A stretch of 64,000 nucleotides of DNA, taken from positions 62,001 to 126,000 of the forward strand of contig JAYZEN010000012.1 of the NCBI GenBank assembly GCA_036337295.1. Reading direction: 5' to 3'. Below, one piece after another: positions 25,793-36,325 of this stretch. The notes under the pieces were generated by a model. The model saw only the letters and a program-made list of their open reading frames with translations, made no database searches and was not told the DNA's origin. The stretch comes from Ketobacter sp036337295. Lineage in GTDB: Bacteria > Pseudomonadota > Gammaproteobacteria > Pseudomonadales > Ketobacteraceae. The translations under genes were made by a program, and so were the position numbers. Numbering within the stretch: the stretch's first letter is position 1; each line of letters begins with the position of its first letter.

Positions 25793-26002
25793 AGTGGCTC
25801 CAATGTCCAAGCTTTATAGATAGACATCAGGGGGGTAAACAGCGCTTCAAAATAGGCAAAACCCGGAGCAACCAAGTAAATCTTGGTGACTTTTTGGCCT
25901 CTGATGCATATTCACGCCACTATTCATCCCACTTCTGGACAACTTCGTCATTTAGCCTTTAACAGTAGAAGAACAAAAAGTGTTCAGAAGAGGGTCGAGG
26001 GC

Positions 26003-26308
26003 ATGACGAAACGTAGTAAGTCCAAGCAACAGAAACGGCTTTTGGCTTTTAGAAATAAAGTATTCCGGCTTTGTTATAGGGTTGAATGTCGTGATCGAAA
26101 AGCGGAGGCAATCCTAGCTGAGTTACTTCGATCCAAGAGCCAAAGTGAGCAGGTTTCCAGCATGGTGAGCGACTGGATCATGCGTCGTAATAAGCAGGAT
26201 CCGAAGACCTCCTCACCCAGCAGTCTCAAATGTAACTTCAGTCACCTGGACGGGAATCCTTATAGGCCCTTTCAGGGGGGAGCCCCTGGACTTGGTAAAA
26301 CATGTTAG
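26003..26308 (+). CDS. Doubtful small basic protein
   Basis: 101 residues beginning MTKRSKSKQQKR, rich in Lys and Arg, with a helical central part (AEAILAELLRSKSQSEQVSSMV) of the kind seen in ribbon-helix-helix or mobilisation accessory proteins. The ribosome site is weak (GAGGG). The last 25 residues look non-coding in composition. It may be a decayed gene. The ~210 bp after it (26309-26520) hold only the leader of the helicase cluster, with AAGGAAA before its start. Confidence 0.35.
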   Translation: MTKRSKSKQQKRLLAFRNKVFRLCYRVECRDRKAEAILAELLRSKSQSEQVSSMVSDWIMRRNKQDPKTSSPSSLKCNFSHLDGNPYRPFQGGAPGLGKTC

Positions 26309-26520
26309 ATGCGAGTAAATGCTAACTCTACATATATTGAATAAACGCATGTGCCACTGCATCTGGGATGGTAAGACCAGTTGACAAAGGTGCCATTGCC
26401 TAGTTCATGTAGAAATAATACCCTTACAGTTTGCTCAAAATCTCAATTACGTAGGGCGGCTGACGAATCGGTTGGGGCTGTTAGCGCCCGCACAGCGCTC
26501 CCGTAATAATAAGGAAAACC

Positions 26521-29487
26521 ATGAAAGTATTTTCACCCGGCATGCGCGTCGAGTGTCGCAGCGCCGAATGGCTGGTGACCCGTGTTGATCCCGCCAATAA
26601 CAATAACGATCAAATCGTGTGGTGTGTGGGGGTAGACGACCTGGTTCGGGGGCACGAGGCAGCCTTTCTTACCCAGCTGGAAACCATTCGCGAGGTCGAC
26701 CCCAAAAAGACCCGTTTGGTCAGGGATGAGAGCAACAACTACTCCAAGTCCAAGCTCTATCTGGAAGCCCAGCTGCGCCAGATGCCCCTGACAGATCCCC
26801 ATCCCCATGTTGAAGGCATGGGTGCCTTTACCCCCATGAACTACCAGAAAGAGGCAGTACAGCGGGCGTTATCCCAGCTCCGGCCTCGATTACTGCTGGC
26901 GGACCAGGTGGGCCTGGGTAAAACCATCGAAGTGGGCATGATCCTGAGTGAATTGATGCGCCGGGGGCAGGCTGACCGAATTCTGGTGCTGGCTAAGAAA
27001 TCCATGCTGGCTCAGTTCCAGGCCGAATTGTGGAACCGCTTTTCCATCCCCCTTATCCGTATGGATTCCGACGCCATCTCTCGCCTGCAGCTGAAAATAC
27101 CTGCCTCCAAGAATCCATTCGAGGTCTACCAGCGCATCATTATCTCCATTGATACCCTGAAGGATATAGGTCGCTACAGCCACTTTCTGGAGAACACCCG
27201 CTGGGATGTGGTGGTGATTGACGAGGCCCACAACGTAGCCGGTGGCACTAACCCGGAAAAGCACCTGAGTTACCGTTTGGCCCGGCGACTGGCCCGGCGC
27301 ACTAACAGTATGCTGCTTACCACGGCGACACCTCATAACGGTAAACGGGAGACTTTCGGCCGCCTGATCAGTTTGCTAGACCCATCAGCCATCCCTGATC
27401 CCGATCTGCGTGAATACGAAGCCAGCGACATCGCCCCATTCTTTATGATGCGATTCAAAGAGGACGTGCGGGAGGAGGCCGGATCCAATTTCTCTGAGCG
27501 CGTTGTAATACCGTTTGAACAAACCACTACCGGCGCCACCCAGGCAGAAGAAGACGCCTATCAACAACTGGCCCTTATCCGGCAGCGCATCTTGGATAAA
27601 GAAATAGTTTCCAATGCCATCGTGCAATGGGGCATGTACAAATCCTTCTTATCCAGCCCGGAGGCCTGCCTGTCCACCGCCAGTAAGCGCTTGCAGGATT
27701 TGCAGCAGAAGGACGATTCAATCGCAGAAATTCCTGAGCTGCAAAAGCTCGTTCAGTGTCTGAAGCCGCTGAGCATCGAAAACAGCGCACGCTTCAGCCT
27801 GCTATTACAACAACTCAGCGAGCTGCAATGGGATGGAAAACCCGATAGCCCGCGCCTACTGATCTTTACCGAAAGTCGTGTCACCCAACAACACCTGAGC
27901 CAGGCGCTGGCAAAACACCACAAAATCAAGTTCAGCGACAAGCAAGAAGCCCAGCCGGATCAGGTCATCGCCTGCATTCACGGTGGAATGTCCGATGTGG
28001 CCCTGGCCAAAACGGTGGAATCCTTCAGTACCGGCACCAGCCCCATCCGTATGCTGATCGCCACGGAGGTGGCATCGGAAGGTGTTAACCTCCATCACCA
28101 GTGTCACAACATCATCCACTACGATCTGCCCTGGTCCATCATTACCCTGATTCAGCGGAATGGCCGAATTGACCGCTTTGGTCAAACCAAGAATCCTGTG
28201 GTGCGTTACCTGATGGTAAAAACCAAACAAGGGCTGATGGCGGGTGACCAGGAGCTGTTCGAGCGCCTGGTGGGTAAAGTGGAAGAGATCAATCGCTCCA
28301 CCCGCACTGGGGAAAGCGTGCTCAAACTCTACGATGCCCAGAAAGAAGAAGAGTACATCGCCAATGAAGGCATCCTGAATGGTCAAACTGATATTCTGGA
28401 CAAGGCCAACCCCCAATCTCAGGAAGCCAACGATCTCGAAAACACCCTGATGGCCGCCACCCAGCAGGGCCACGATGACTTCTTCGCCTTCCTCACCGGC
28501 GAAATCGAACAAACCCCCGAGCCCCACGAAACCCAGGATGCCGAGATCGACAACTCCCGCATCCGGCTGTTGGATGATGCTACGTTCTTTCAGCGTGGCT
28601 ATCAGACCCTCAAAGAAACTCTGGATGGTAACGACTGGCACGACCTGGAAATCACCAAAGAACAATTCATTCTCACGCCCCCCAAAGAGCTGGGCCGCCG
28701 CCTGGGTATGCCCGGTGCTGCAGCGGATACGGTATTCGGTGCCACTGCCATCCCGGAAGAATCCTGGCCCGACGACAAACAACTGCACCTCACCACCAAC
28801 CCCACCCGAGTGGATAACGCCATTCGGGCCGCGCTGGCGCAGAAAGGTCAGTGGTCCAACGAACTGTTGATCACCGAACAGCACCCGGTAATGGAATGGA
28901 TGGCGGAACGGCTGCTGATGCTGCAGCCGCGAGGTGAGGCACCCGTGATTGCCTCGGAATACCTGGAAGAGCGTGAACTGCTGTTTTGCTTTATCGGTCA
29001 GGTCAGCTCCCGCGCGGGTAGCCCACTCATTGTGGATCCCCATGCGGTGTCTTTCCGCGTAGGTGGCCGTTATGAACTCAGGCCCCTGCGTGAAGCATTG
29101 GCCGAAGTGAAGTTCGATCAGATCGTCAATCGTGGCAAGCAAGGCAAGCTTAACGAGCAACTGATGCAGGGATTTGTGTCCGCCGCAGTGGATCAAAGCC
29201 GCCTGCACATGAACAAACTCAAAACCCAGCGCCAACAACTGATCAAACCAAGGCTGGACGAAGAAGAAGCCCGCCTCAAACACTGGTTCCAGCGCTGGGC
29301 TACCCATATTGATAGCGCCCTCACCAATCTGCCCCCCGAAGGCAAGCGCGCCACCCGACTCCGACAAAAACGCGACGAAATGGAAAAATACCTGCAAGAC
29401 CGCTTTGAAACCTGGGAACAAACCTATTACCGCGCCAGTGATGAAGTCACCACCCGTTTGGTACTGGTGGTAGAGGGGGTTCGCTAA
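26521..29487 (+). CDS. SNF2/DEAD-type helicase, defence cluster (DrmD-like)
   Basis: 988-residue superfamily-2 ATPase. Walker A is DQVGLGKTIE (~residue 128-137), the DEAH box is VVIDEAHN (~231) and motif VI is QRNGRIDRFGQ (~545). The second RecA domain is followed by a ~400-residue C-terminal region with charged helices. Its overall form resembles helicases annotated as DrmD in class 1 DISARM and RapA/HepA-like proteins. Its stop overlaps the methylase start (TAATG), so the two are translated together; this is the order of drmD-drmMI. Likely role: ATP-driven movement along DNA to find or process unmodified invaders. Confidence 0.85.
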   Translation: MKVFSPGMRVECRSAEWLVTRVDPANNNNDQIVWCVGVDDLVRGHEAAFLTQLETIREVDPKKTRLVRDESNNYSKSKLYLEAQLRQMPLTDPHPHVEGMGAFTPMNYQKEAVQRALSQLRPRLLLADQVGLGKTIEVGMILSELMRRGQADRILVLAKKSMLAQFQAELWNRFSIPLIRMDSDAISRLQLKIPASKNPFEVYQRIIISIDTLKDIGRYSHFLENTRWDVVVIDEAHNVAGGTNPEKHLSYRLARRLARRTNSMLLTTATPHNGKRETFGRLISLLDPSAIPDPDLREYEASDIAPFFMMRFKEDVREEAGSNFSERVVIPFEQTTTGATQAEEDAYQQLALIRQRILDKEIVSNAIVQWGMYKSFLSSPEACLSTASKRLQDLQQKDDSIAEIPELQKLVQCLKPLSIENSARFSLLLQQLSELQWDGKPDSPRLLIFTESRVTQQHLSQALAKHHKIKFSDKQEAQPDQVIACIHGGMSDVALAKTVESFSTGTSPIRMLIATEVASEGVNLHHQCHNIIHYDLPWSIITLIQRNGRIDRFGQTKNPVVRYLMVKTKQGLMAGDQELFERLVGKVEEINRSTRTGESVLKLYDAQKEEEYIANEGILNGQTDILDKANPQSQEANDLENTLMAATQQGHDDFFAFLTGEIEQTPEPHETQDAEIDNSRIRLLDDATFFQRGYQTLKETLDGNDWHDLEITKEQFILTPPKELGRRLGMPGAAADTVFGATAIPEESWPDDKQLHLTTNPTRVDNAIRAALAQKGQWSNELLITEQHPVMEWMAERLLMLQPRGEAPVIASEYLEERELLFCFIGQVSSRAGSPLIVDPHAVSFRVGGRYELRPLREALAEVKFDQIVNRGKQGKLNEQLMQGFVSAAVDQSRLHMNKLKTQRQQLIKPRLDEEEARLKHWFQRWATHIDSALTNLPPEGKRATRLRQKRDEMEKYLQDRFETWEQTYYRASDEVTTRLVLVVEGVR

Positions 29488-32400
29488 TGGCTGCTGTGAC
29501 CGGACTGGATACCGCCATTCGCAATGTGGGCGACTATTACGCCGCCCACTATCTGGCGGACAAAAACGGCTTTGCCAAAGACATAGCCGACAAAACCAAA
29601 GCCTGGAAAGCGCAGGGGGCTCAATCAGTAGCACGTAAACTGCAGGCACTGGGTGAGGCCTATTTCAAAGCCAAAACCCAGGCCCTGGATTACTCTGATC
29701 CTGCCCTCCGCCAACAATCCCCAAATAAAGAACTGCGCGGCTGGCACCATCAGCTATTGGCCGCCCTGGGCTATCAGCCGGAACCCTTTGCACTGGAATT
29801 GGAATCTGAACAAAAGCAAGTACCTGCCTTATTACGCCTTAACCGCCACAGCCAACCCTGGCTGGTCATCTGTGAGACCCCATTCTGCCTCAATGATGGC
29901 GATAATGATGAAGAGCCCCTGGAGCAGGACATCATTCCCCCGGGCCAAAATATAGAGGGCCTGCCCACCCTGCAGGCGGACTGGGAAAAAGCTGTCGCTC
30001 TGATATTCAAGCAGGAAGACCGCCCCCGCTGGGCCATGTTGTTGTCCGGCAGCCGCATTTATTTATTCGATGCCCACACCTACGCCCAAGGGCGCTACCT
30101 GTATGTGGATCTGGATGATGCCTTTGGCCGCAAAGCGCCTGCCACCTTTGAAGCCATCTGTGCCCTATTGGCCAAAGAAGCCCTGGCCCCCAGCGGCGAA
30201 ACCGATGATGTGCTGCACGAACGCCTGCGGGAAGGCAGTCTCAAGAGCACCCACGGCGTATCCGAGAAACTGCAAGCCGCCGTGCGTACGGCTATAGAAG
30301 CCATTGCCAACGGCTGGGTGGATGCCCGGCGCGAAGCCCGTATGGGCTTTCGCAAGCTCTCAGAAAGTGAACCCCCCTTACCGTACGGCAGCCGTGATGT
30401 CATGCCGGAACAGCTGCGCCACGATGCCCTGATCTACGTCTACCGCCTGCTGTTCTGCCTGTACGCCGAAGCCCGTGGCCAGGAGCTCAATATCCTGCCC
30501 ATCAGTGATCCCGTCTACAAACAGGGCTACAGCCTGGAAGCACTGCGCGATCTGGTGGAGCAGGTGGAGCCGGGTACCAGCACTGAAAACGGCACCTACT
30601 ACGCAGAACATCTGAATCGGCTGTTCGACCTGATTCATAGTGGTTTTCATCCGGAGGCCAATAGCCAAACCAGTGCGCAGGAACACACCAGTTGGGCCGA
30701 CTTTGCCCGCCTGCCGGAGCAGAGCGGTTTATTTGACGCCCCGGCACAAGGCAAGCTAGGTACCAGTGCGCCCAGCCGCAGCACTACATTGAAAACTTTC
30801 ACCATCCAACCCCTCACCGCCACGCTGTTTGCGCCCAACACTACCCCATTGCTCAACCGGGTGAAGTTGCCCAATCGGGTTTTACATCAGGTTATTCGTT
30901 GCCTGAGCCTGGGCACCGGCGACAAGGGCAAACGCATAGGCCGCATCAATTACGCCGAACTGGGCATACTGCAACTGGGTGCTGTGTACGAAGGCCTGCT
31001 ATCCTACAAAGGCTTTTTTGCCAAAGAAAACCTGATACAGGTGCTGCAAAAGCCTAAAGGCACCAAAGGTAAACCCCAGCCCGTAGTGCTGGACAACGCC
31101 ATCGACCCCAAAACCCCAACCTGGTTTGTGCCGGAATCCCGCGCCCCCGAATTCAAAACCGGCGAGATCGTGCTGGAACACCGCACCAAGCAGCCCCGTA
31201 TCTACAAAACCGGTGAATTCATCCTGCACCTGAACGGCGTGGATCGGGTTAACAGCGCTTCTTACTACACCCCGGAAGTGCTCACCCGCTGCCTGATCAG
31301 TGAAGCCTTAAAAGAACGCCTGAAAGACTTCGGCCCCCAGCAGGCCGATGACATCCTCAAGCTCACCATCTGCGAACCCGCCATGGGCTCCGCCGCCTTT
31401 CTGGTGGAAGCCATCGACCAACTGGGCCGCCATTACCTGCGCCTGAAACAACAGCAAACCGGCAAAACCATCGACCCCAGCCAGTACGAAGATGAGCTGC
31501 GCCGGGTGCGCCACTACATTGCCGTGCATAATGTCTATGGGGTGGATTTAAATCCTACCGCTGTGGAGCTGGGGGCGCTGTCCTTATGGCTTTCCACCAT
31601 ACACCGCCTCAAGATTGCCGATGGCGACAACGGTACCCCGGATCAATACCAGCCCGGCGCAACCCCCTGGTTTGGTTTACGTCTGCGGGCAGGTAATTCC
31701 CTGGTGGGTGCACGCCGCGCCGTGTGGACAGAACAGCAACTGGTTACCGGTGAATTCTATGGCACCGATGCGGCCGCACCCCGTCAACTTAAACCCGGTG
31801 AACAACGTAAAAAAGGCGAGATCTACCACTTTCTGGTATGGGATGAAGACATGACCCCCGCCGCCCGCGACTCGCTTATGCGGCAATACTGGGGGGAGGA
31901 ATGCAAAACCATCAATCAATGGCGCAACCAACAGGTAAAGAAACAGTGGCTGCCTGAAGATATTGCCCGCGCCCGTGAGATCTGTACTCGCATTGACACC
32001 CTCTGGCAGGACTACGCAGAACACCGCATTAAAGGGCTAAAAGAAACCGAGTGCACCGCCACAGTCTGGCCCACCCCAGCTCACAGTATCGATGCCACCA
32101 AGCCCAGCCCCAGTCTGGCGTTTCAGGAATCCAGAAAAGCCAAACTGGAAGCTCAATCCGGTGCTTTTCAACGCCTGAAGTTGCTGATGGACAGCTGGTG
32201 CAGTTTTTATTACTGGCCCATTCAGGCCCACGATCAACTGCCCAGCCGCGAGGCCTGGCTGGCGGCCGCCGAAGTGCTGTTGGGCTGCGCAAGTGTGCAG
32301 GAAGAAACCACCCGCGCCATGCTCGATATTGCTCTGGGGGACCAGATTGATCTGGAAGCCCTGTTCCAGGCCAGCCAGCAAAAACTGCCCGATGCTGCCA

Positions 32401-34766
32401 AGCTGGCCGAGGCCGTGCCCTGGTTTGGCCAGGCGCGAGCCGTGGACAGCGAACAGCACTTTCACCATTGGGAACTGATTTTTACCGAAGTGTTGGGGCC
32501 GCAGATTGAGGCCACTCAACCCCGTGGTTTTGACCTGATGTTTGGTAACCCGCCCTGGATGAAAGTCACCTGGAATGATGCGCCCTTGCTCAGTGAATTT
32601 GAGCCTTTGCTGGGTGTGCGCGATGCCAAATCCGCTAAGTACAACAGTGAACGCCCCAAATTGCTGGAGCAGAGTGCAGCTCGACAAGTAACTTACAGAG
32701 AGGCTTTTGCTGCAGCGGAAGGCAGCTCGGTGTTTTTGAATGATCGTACCTTGTACCCCGCGCTGGCCGGGGTACAGACCAATCTATACAAGAACTTTAT
32801 TGAGCGATCCTGGGGCTTGTTGTTTGGAGAAGGCGTTGCGGGGTTGCTACATCCGGAAGGGGTGTTTGATGATCCCAGGGGTGGGGAATTCAGAGCTGAA
32901 TATTACAAACGATTATTGGCTCATTATCAGCTTAAGAACGAGCGAATTTTGTTTGCCGATGTCCATCATGTTATGGCGTTTAGCATCAACATCTATTGCG
33001 GTTTTGGTGAGTCGGTGGATTTTAAATCCATATTTAACCTGTTCTCACCCAATGCCATTGAACAGTCGCACAAACTCAGCGATGGTCACCCAGAAATACC
33101 CGGTATCAAGAACTCTGAAGGTGAGTGGGAAACGCGAGGCCACCCACAACGCATCATCCAGGTCACCGAAACCGAGCTGGCCCTCTTCGCCAAACTGTTC
33201 GAGGATGACAATACGCCGCCGATCCATGCCCGCCTGCCTCAGGTGCACAGCCAACCCCTGCTAAAAGTGCTGGAAAAATTTGCTCAGGCACCCCGAAAAC
33301 TCCGCGATCTAAAAGGGCAATACCTGGCTACCGAAATGTTTCATGAAGCCAATGCCCAGCGCGATGGCATCATCACCCGCATGGAAGAACCGACCTTCCA
33401 GCCTCAATCGGCAGACGAATGGGTGTTGTCCGGCCCTCACTTTTTTGTGGGCAACCCGTTCAACAAAACACCCCGTACCACCTGCACCGCCAACGGACAC
33501 TACGACGCCATTGATCTGGAAGCCATCCCTGAGGATTACCTGCCCCGTGCCGTCTATCGCCCCGGCGACAAGCACGGCAACCTGGATAAGTTCTACGCCG
33601 CCATTCCCGAATGGCCTAAACCCCGCAAGCCGGTGCAGGATGATACCGGCCAGTGGCACGGTGGCTTCTGGCCCGTAGCCGACGACGAAGTGCCAGCCTG
33701 GGAAGCCCTGTTGGGTGAACCCCTGAAACGCTACGGTATCGATCCCACCTTGCCGGGTGCCAAAACTGCACGCCAGTTTGGCTACTTTTCTCGTTGGCAG
33801 GGTGAGGTGGAGGACGCCATAGCTTGGTTGAAAGCCAATGAGAAAAAGCGGGATAGTGAGGCGTTTAATAATCGGTATATGGATGTCAGGGTGAGGCAGG
33901 CGAAACCGGGTGAGCAAATGAAGCATTTACCGGTGCCGGTCGTATATCCAACAAAATATGGGTTGCGCGCAATGTGCCAACCGGCTAATGAACGTACTTT
34001 GATTGGTTCTCTTTTGCCTGGTGGGGTAGGTGGTATTAACGCGGTCCGATTCGTAAGCTTTGTTGATCCCAATCTGCTCCTGTCATTTGCTTCTTTCGCC
34101 AACTCGGTAATTGCCGACTTTTTCATAAAAGTGAAAGGTCGCAGCAATATTCATGAAGACGATGTAGGGCAACTGCCATTGCCCGTCGGAAGATGTATAG
34201 AATTGGCAAATAGCCGAACATTGCGATTGAGTTGCACAACAAATGGCTTTTCAAGGTTTTGGGCCTTTTGTTTTGACGAACGATTCAAACTGGATGGTTT
34301 TTCAAACCACCTAATAAACGATTTGGACGGCAATACCTGGTCAGAATTGTCAAGCAATTGGGATGGCGCGGCTTTTTATCGGAATGACCTGGTAAGGCGT
34401 CAGGCGCAATTAGAGGTCGATGTGCTGGTGGCGATGGAATTAGGATTAAGATTGGATGAATTAATCCAAGTCTATTCAGTGCAGTTTCCTGTAATGAAAG
34501 CCTACGAAGAAGCCGACCAATACGACACCAAAGGCCGCCGCCTCCCCAACACTACCCGGAAAGACGCCGGTGCCAAAGAACTCCGCGAGGCACTGAAAAA
34601 CCACGATGGCGAATCCCCGGTAACCGTATCCTGGGAAATCGACAACGGCAATGCCACCGTCACCAAAACCTTTTACCCGCCCTTTAAACATGTAGATCGC
34701 ATTGAAGACTACAAAACGGCGTATCGTGTGTTCAGTGAACGGTTGGGGTTAACTCAGGGGATATAA
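29487..34766 (+). CDS. Large N6-adenine DNA methylase (DrmMI / Eco57I-like)
   Basis: 1759 residues. Motif I ICEPAMGSAAFLVEA (Cys629) and the catalytic motif IV NPPW (Asn1021) identify an amino-methyltransferase that modifies adenine. Large N- and C-terminal regions probably hold target recognition (~1400-1650) and protein contacts. No PD-(D/E)XK nuclease motif was found by eye, so any cleavage would come from a partner. It overlaps the helicase gene by one base. A 7-bp hairpin (34770-34786) follows the stop. The segment 33,830-34,480 is richer in A+T than the rest, as is common in exchanged specificity domains. Type IIG enzymes are the main alternative. Confidence 0.85.
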   Translation: MAAVTGLDTAIRNVGDYYAAHYLADKNGFAKDIADKTKAWKAQGAQSVARKLQALGEAYFKAKTQALDYSDPALRQQSPNKELRGWHHQLLAALGYQPEPFALELESEQKQVPALLRLNRHSQPWLVICETPFCLNDGDNDEEPLEQDIIPPGQNIEGLPTLQADWEKAVALIFKQEDRPRWAMLLSGSRIYLFDAHTYAQGRYLYVDLDDAFGRKAPATFEAICALLAKEALAPSGETDDVLHERLREGSLKSTHGVSEKLQAAVRTAIEAIANGWVDARREARMGFRKLSESEPPLPYGSRDVMPEQLRHDALIYVYRLLFCLYAEARGQELNILPISDPVYKQGYSLEALRDLVEQVEPGTSTENGTYYAEHLNRLFDLIHSGFHPEANSQTSAQEHTSWADFARLPEQSGLFDAPAQGKLGTSAPSRSTTLKTFTIQPLTATLFAPNTTPLLNRVKLPNRVLHQVIRCLSLGTGDKGKRIGRINYAELGILQLGAVYEGLLSYKGFFAKENLIQVLQKPKGTKGKPQPVVLDNAIDPKTPTWFVPESRAPEFKTGEIVLEHRTKQPRIYKTGEFILHLNGVDRVNSASYYTPEVLTRCLISEALKERLKDFGPQQADDILKLTICEPAMGSAAFLVEAIDQLGRHYLRLKQQQTGKTIDPSQYEDELRRVRHYIAVHNVYGVDLNPTAVELGALSLWLSTIHRLKIADGDNGTPDQYQPGATPWFGLRLRAGNSLVGARRAVWTEQQLVTGEFYGTDAAAPRQLKPGEQRKKGEIYHFLVWDEDMTPAARDSLMRQYWGEECKTINQWRNQQVKKQWLPEDIARAREICTRIDTLWQDYAEHRIKGLKETECTATVWPTPAHSIDATKPSPSLAFQESRKAKLEAQSGAFQRLKLLMDSWCSFYYWPIQAHDQLPSREAWLAAAEVLLGCASVQEETTRAMLDIALGDQIDLEALFQASQQKLPDAAKLAEAVPWFGQARAVDSEQHFHHWELIFTEVLGPQIEATQPRGFDLMFGNPPWMKVTWNDAPLLSEFEPLLGVRDAKSAKYNSERPKLLEQSAARQVTYREAFAAAEGSSVFLNDRTLYPALAGVQTNLYKNFIERSWGLLFGEGVAGLLHPEGVFDDPRGGEFRAEYYKRLLAHYQLKNERILFADVHHVMAFSINIYCGFGESVDFKSIFNLFSPNAIEQSHKLSDGHPEIPGIKNSEGEWETRGHPQRIIQVTETELALFAKLFEDDNTPPIHARLPQVHSQPLLKVLEKFAQAPRKLRDLKGQYLATEMFHEANAQRDGIITRMEEPTFQPQSADEWVLSGPHFFVGNPFNKTPRTTCTANGHYDAIDLEAIPEDYLPRAVYRPGDKHGNLDKFYAAIPEWPKPRKPVQDDTGQWHGGFWPVADDEVPAWEALLGEPLKRYGIDPTLPGAKTARQFGYFSRWQGEVEDAIAWLKANEKKRDSEAFNNRYMDVRVRQAKPGEQMKHLPVPVVYPTKYGLRAMCQPANERTLIGSLLPGGVGGINAVRFVSFVDPNLLLSFASFANSVIADFFIKVKGRSNIHEDDVGQLPLPVGRCIELANSRTLRLSCTTNGFSRFWAFCFDERFKLDGFSNHLINDLDGNTWSELSSNWDGAAFYRNDLVRRQAQLEVDVLVAMELGLRLDELIQVYSVQFPVMKAYEEADQYDTKGRRLPNTTRKDAGAKELREALKNHDGESPVTVSWEIDNGNATVTKTFYPPFKHVDRIEDYKTAYRVFSERLGLTQGI

Positions 34767-34959
34767 ATATCCAACAGCCTGTTGGAGAAATTTCAGGGAA
34801 AGAAGATGGATGACTAAAATCAATTGATTTAGTGGGCTTTTAGCAATAGATCTAGTAATAGCAGTTTAAAAATTCCAATAAAAACAGTGGATTGCTATTG
34901 CTAGGATTGGTGCCAGGGAGAATCAGTAAGGCTTTCTGGTGAGTTTTTGTTTTGTTTTG

Positions 34960-35028
34960 TGGCCAATTGCACGCTTTGTTTATGGCCAAATACACGCTAT
35001 AAGCTTGGCCAAATACACGCTATAGTAT
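34960..35028 (+). repeat. Three 23-bp tandem repeats (iteron-like)
   Basis: Units at 34960-34982, 34983-35005 and 35006-35028. The second and third share TGGCCAAATACACGCTATA exactly; the first differs at a few positions (AATTGC and TTTG). The period is exactly 23 bp and the last unit ends 17 bp before the start of the DUF4143 ATPase gene. Position suggests an operator or a protein-loading site. Confidence 0.8.
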
Positions 35029-35045
35029 GGGCAGCCAACAGGAAT

Positions 35046-36296
35046 GTGAGCAATAACGTGTATCCCAGATATATTCAGCCTCGGGTGGATGAGGCATTGC
35101 AAGATACGCCGGTGGTGCTGATCAGTGGGCCCCGGCAGAGTGGTAAAAGCACCTTGGCCCGGCTGTTTTGTGAACAGGGTAAAGTGGATCGGGCCTATTA
35201 TACCTTTGACGATCAGGCCACGCTCAACGCGGCACTGGCAGACCCGGCGGGTTTTGTGCGAGCACTGCCGGATTTTGTGGTGCTGGATGAGGTGCAGCGG
35301 GCACCAGAGCTGTTTGTCAGCATTAAAAAGCGTATTGATGAGAATCGTACCCCGGGCCAGTTTTTGTTAACCGGCTCTGCCAATATTATGGTGTTGCCTT
35401 CTTTGTCGGATTCGTTGGTGGGCAGGATTGAGGTGATCCCGCTGATGCCCCTGGCAGAAGTCGAGATATTGGGAGTTGAGCATAATATTATCGATGCATT
35501 GCTGGCCGACGCTCCATTGCCGGTACCTGCCGCTACAGGAATTCGTGACGCGCTGATTCAACGGATTGTGACCGGAGGTTACCCCGAGCCTTTAAGCCGC
35601 AGTTCGGCAAGGCGGGTAAGTGCCTGGCAACAGCAATACATTACCACCACTATTCAGCGCGATGTGAAAACCGTATCGGATATTGATCGTTTGAGTGAGA
35701 TTCCCAATTTGATTGGTGCCCTTACCAATCATACCGGCCAATTGCTGGTGGTGTCTGAGATCAGCAAAATGCTGGGGATTCCGCGTAAAACAGTGGATCG
35801 TTATATCAGTATCCTGCGTAATATTTATCTAGTGGAGGAGCTCCGCCCCTGGTTCTCCAATCGCAATAAACGCTTGGTGAAAACGCCAAAAGTTCACGTG
35901 ATGGATACCGGTATCGGCTGTCGAGCGATCAATGTAACAGCGAAAACCCTGGAGCAGGACAGTAAGTTATTGGGGCACTTGCTGGAAACGTTTCTGTTTA
36001 ACGAATTACGCAAACAGGCCAGTTGGTGCTCATCTGATGTGAATTTTTATTATTACCGCGATATGGATCAGTGTGAGGTGGACTATGTTTTGGAAACGGA
36101 TTCAGGCTTTATTGCCATAGAAACCAAGTTGTCTGCTACGGTACGTCAATCAGATTTTAAAGGTATAGAGCGATTTGCCCGGCAGGTGGAGCAGCAATTT
36201 CATTGCGGTATTCTGTTCTATGATGGCGATCATGTTCTGCCTTTTGGGGAAAAGCTATGGGCCGTGCCTATAGCCTGTATTTGGTCTGGCGAATGA
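35046..36296 (+). CDS. AAA_14/DUF4143 ATPase
   Basis: 416 residues. P-loop SGPRQSGKST (~25-34), Walker B-like FVVLDEVQ (~78), sensor segment LLTGSAN (~105), then the DUF4143 C-terminal domain (winged-helix and nuclease-like segment with CEVDYVLE and AIETKLS, which contain PD-(D/E)XK-like residues). These STAND-related ATPases are common in mobile regions but poorly understood. Start GTG 35046 with CAGGAA upstream; the frame is open earlier through the repeats. It is inserted between the methylase and the large helicase with only 29 bp to the latter, so it may be either part of the cluster or a passenger. Confidence 0.8.
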   Translation: MSNNVYPRYIQPRVDEALQDTPVVLISGPRQSGKSTLARLFCEQGKVDRAYYTFDDQATLNAALADPAGFVRALPDFVVLDEVQRAPELFVSIKKRIDENRTPGQFLLTGSANIMVLPSLSDSLVGRIEVIPLMPLAEVEILGVEHNIIDALLADAPLPVPAATGIRDALIQRIVTGGYPEPLSRSSARRVSAWQQQYITTTIQRDVKTVSDIDRLSEIPNLIGALTNHTGQLLVVSEISKMLGIPRKTVDRYISILRNIYLVEELRPWFSNRNKRLVKTPKVHVMDTGIGCRAINVTAKTLEQDSKLLGHLLETFLFNELRKQASWCSSDVNFYYYRDMDQCEVDYVLETDSGFIAIETKLSATVRQSDFKGIERFARQVEQQFHCGILFYDGDHVLPFGEKLWAVPIACIWSGE

Positions 36297-36325
36297 TGCC
36301 TGATAACGGATAAAAAGCGACTAAC

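Noticed and set aside
27856..29649. 597-codon open frame antisense to the SNF2 helicase
   Set aside because: A shadow of the helicase codon bias; the sense frame has all helicase motifs.
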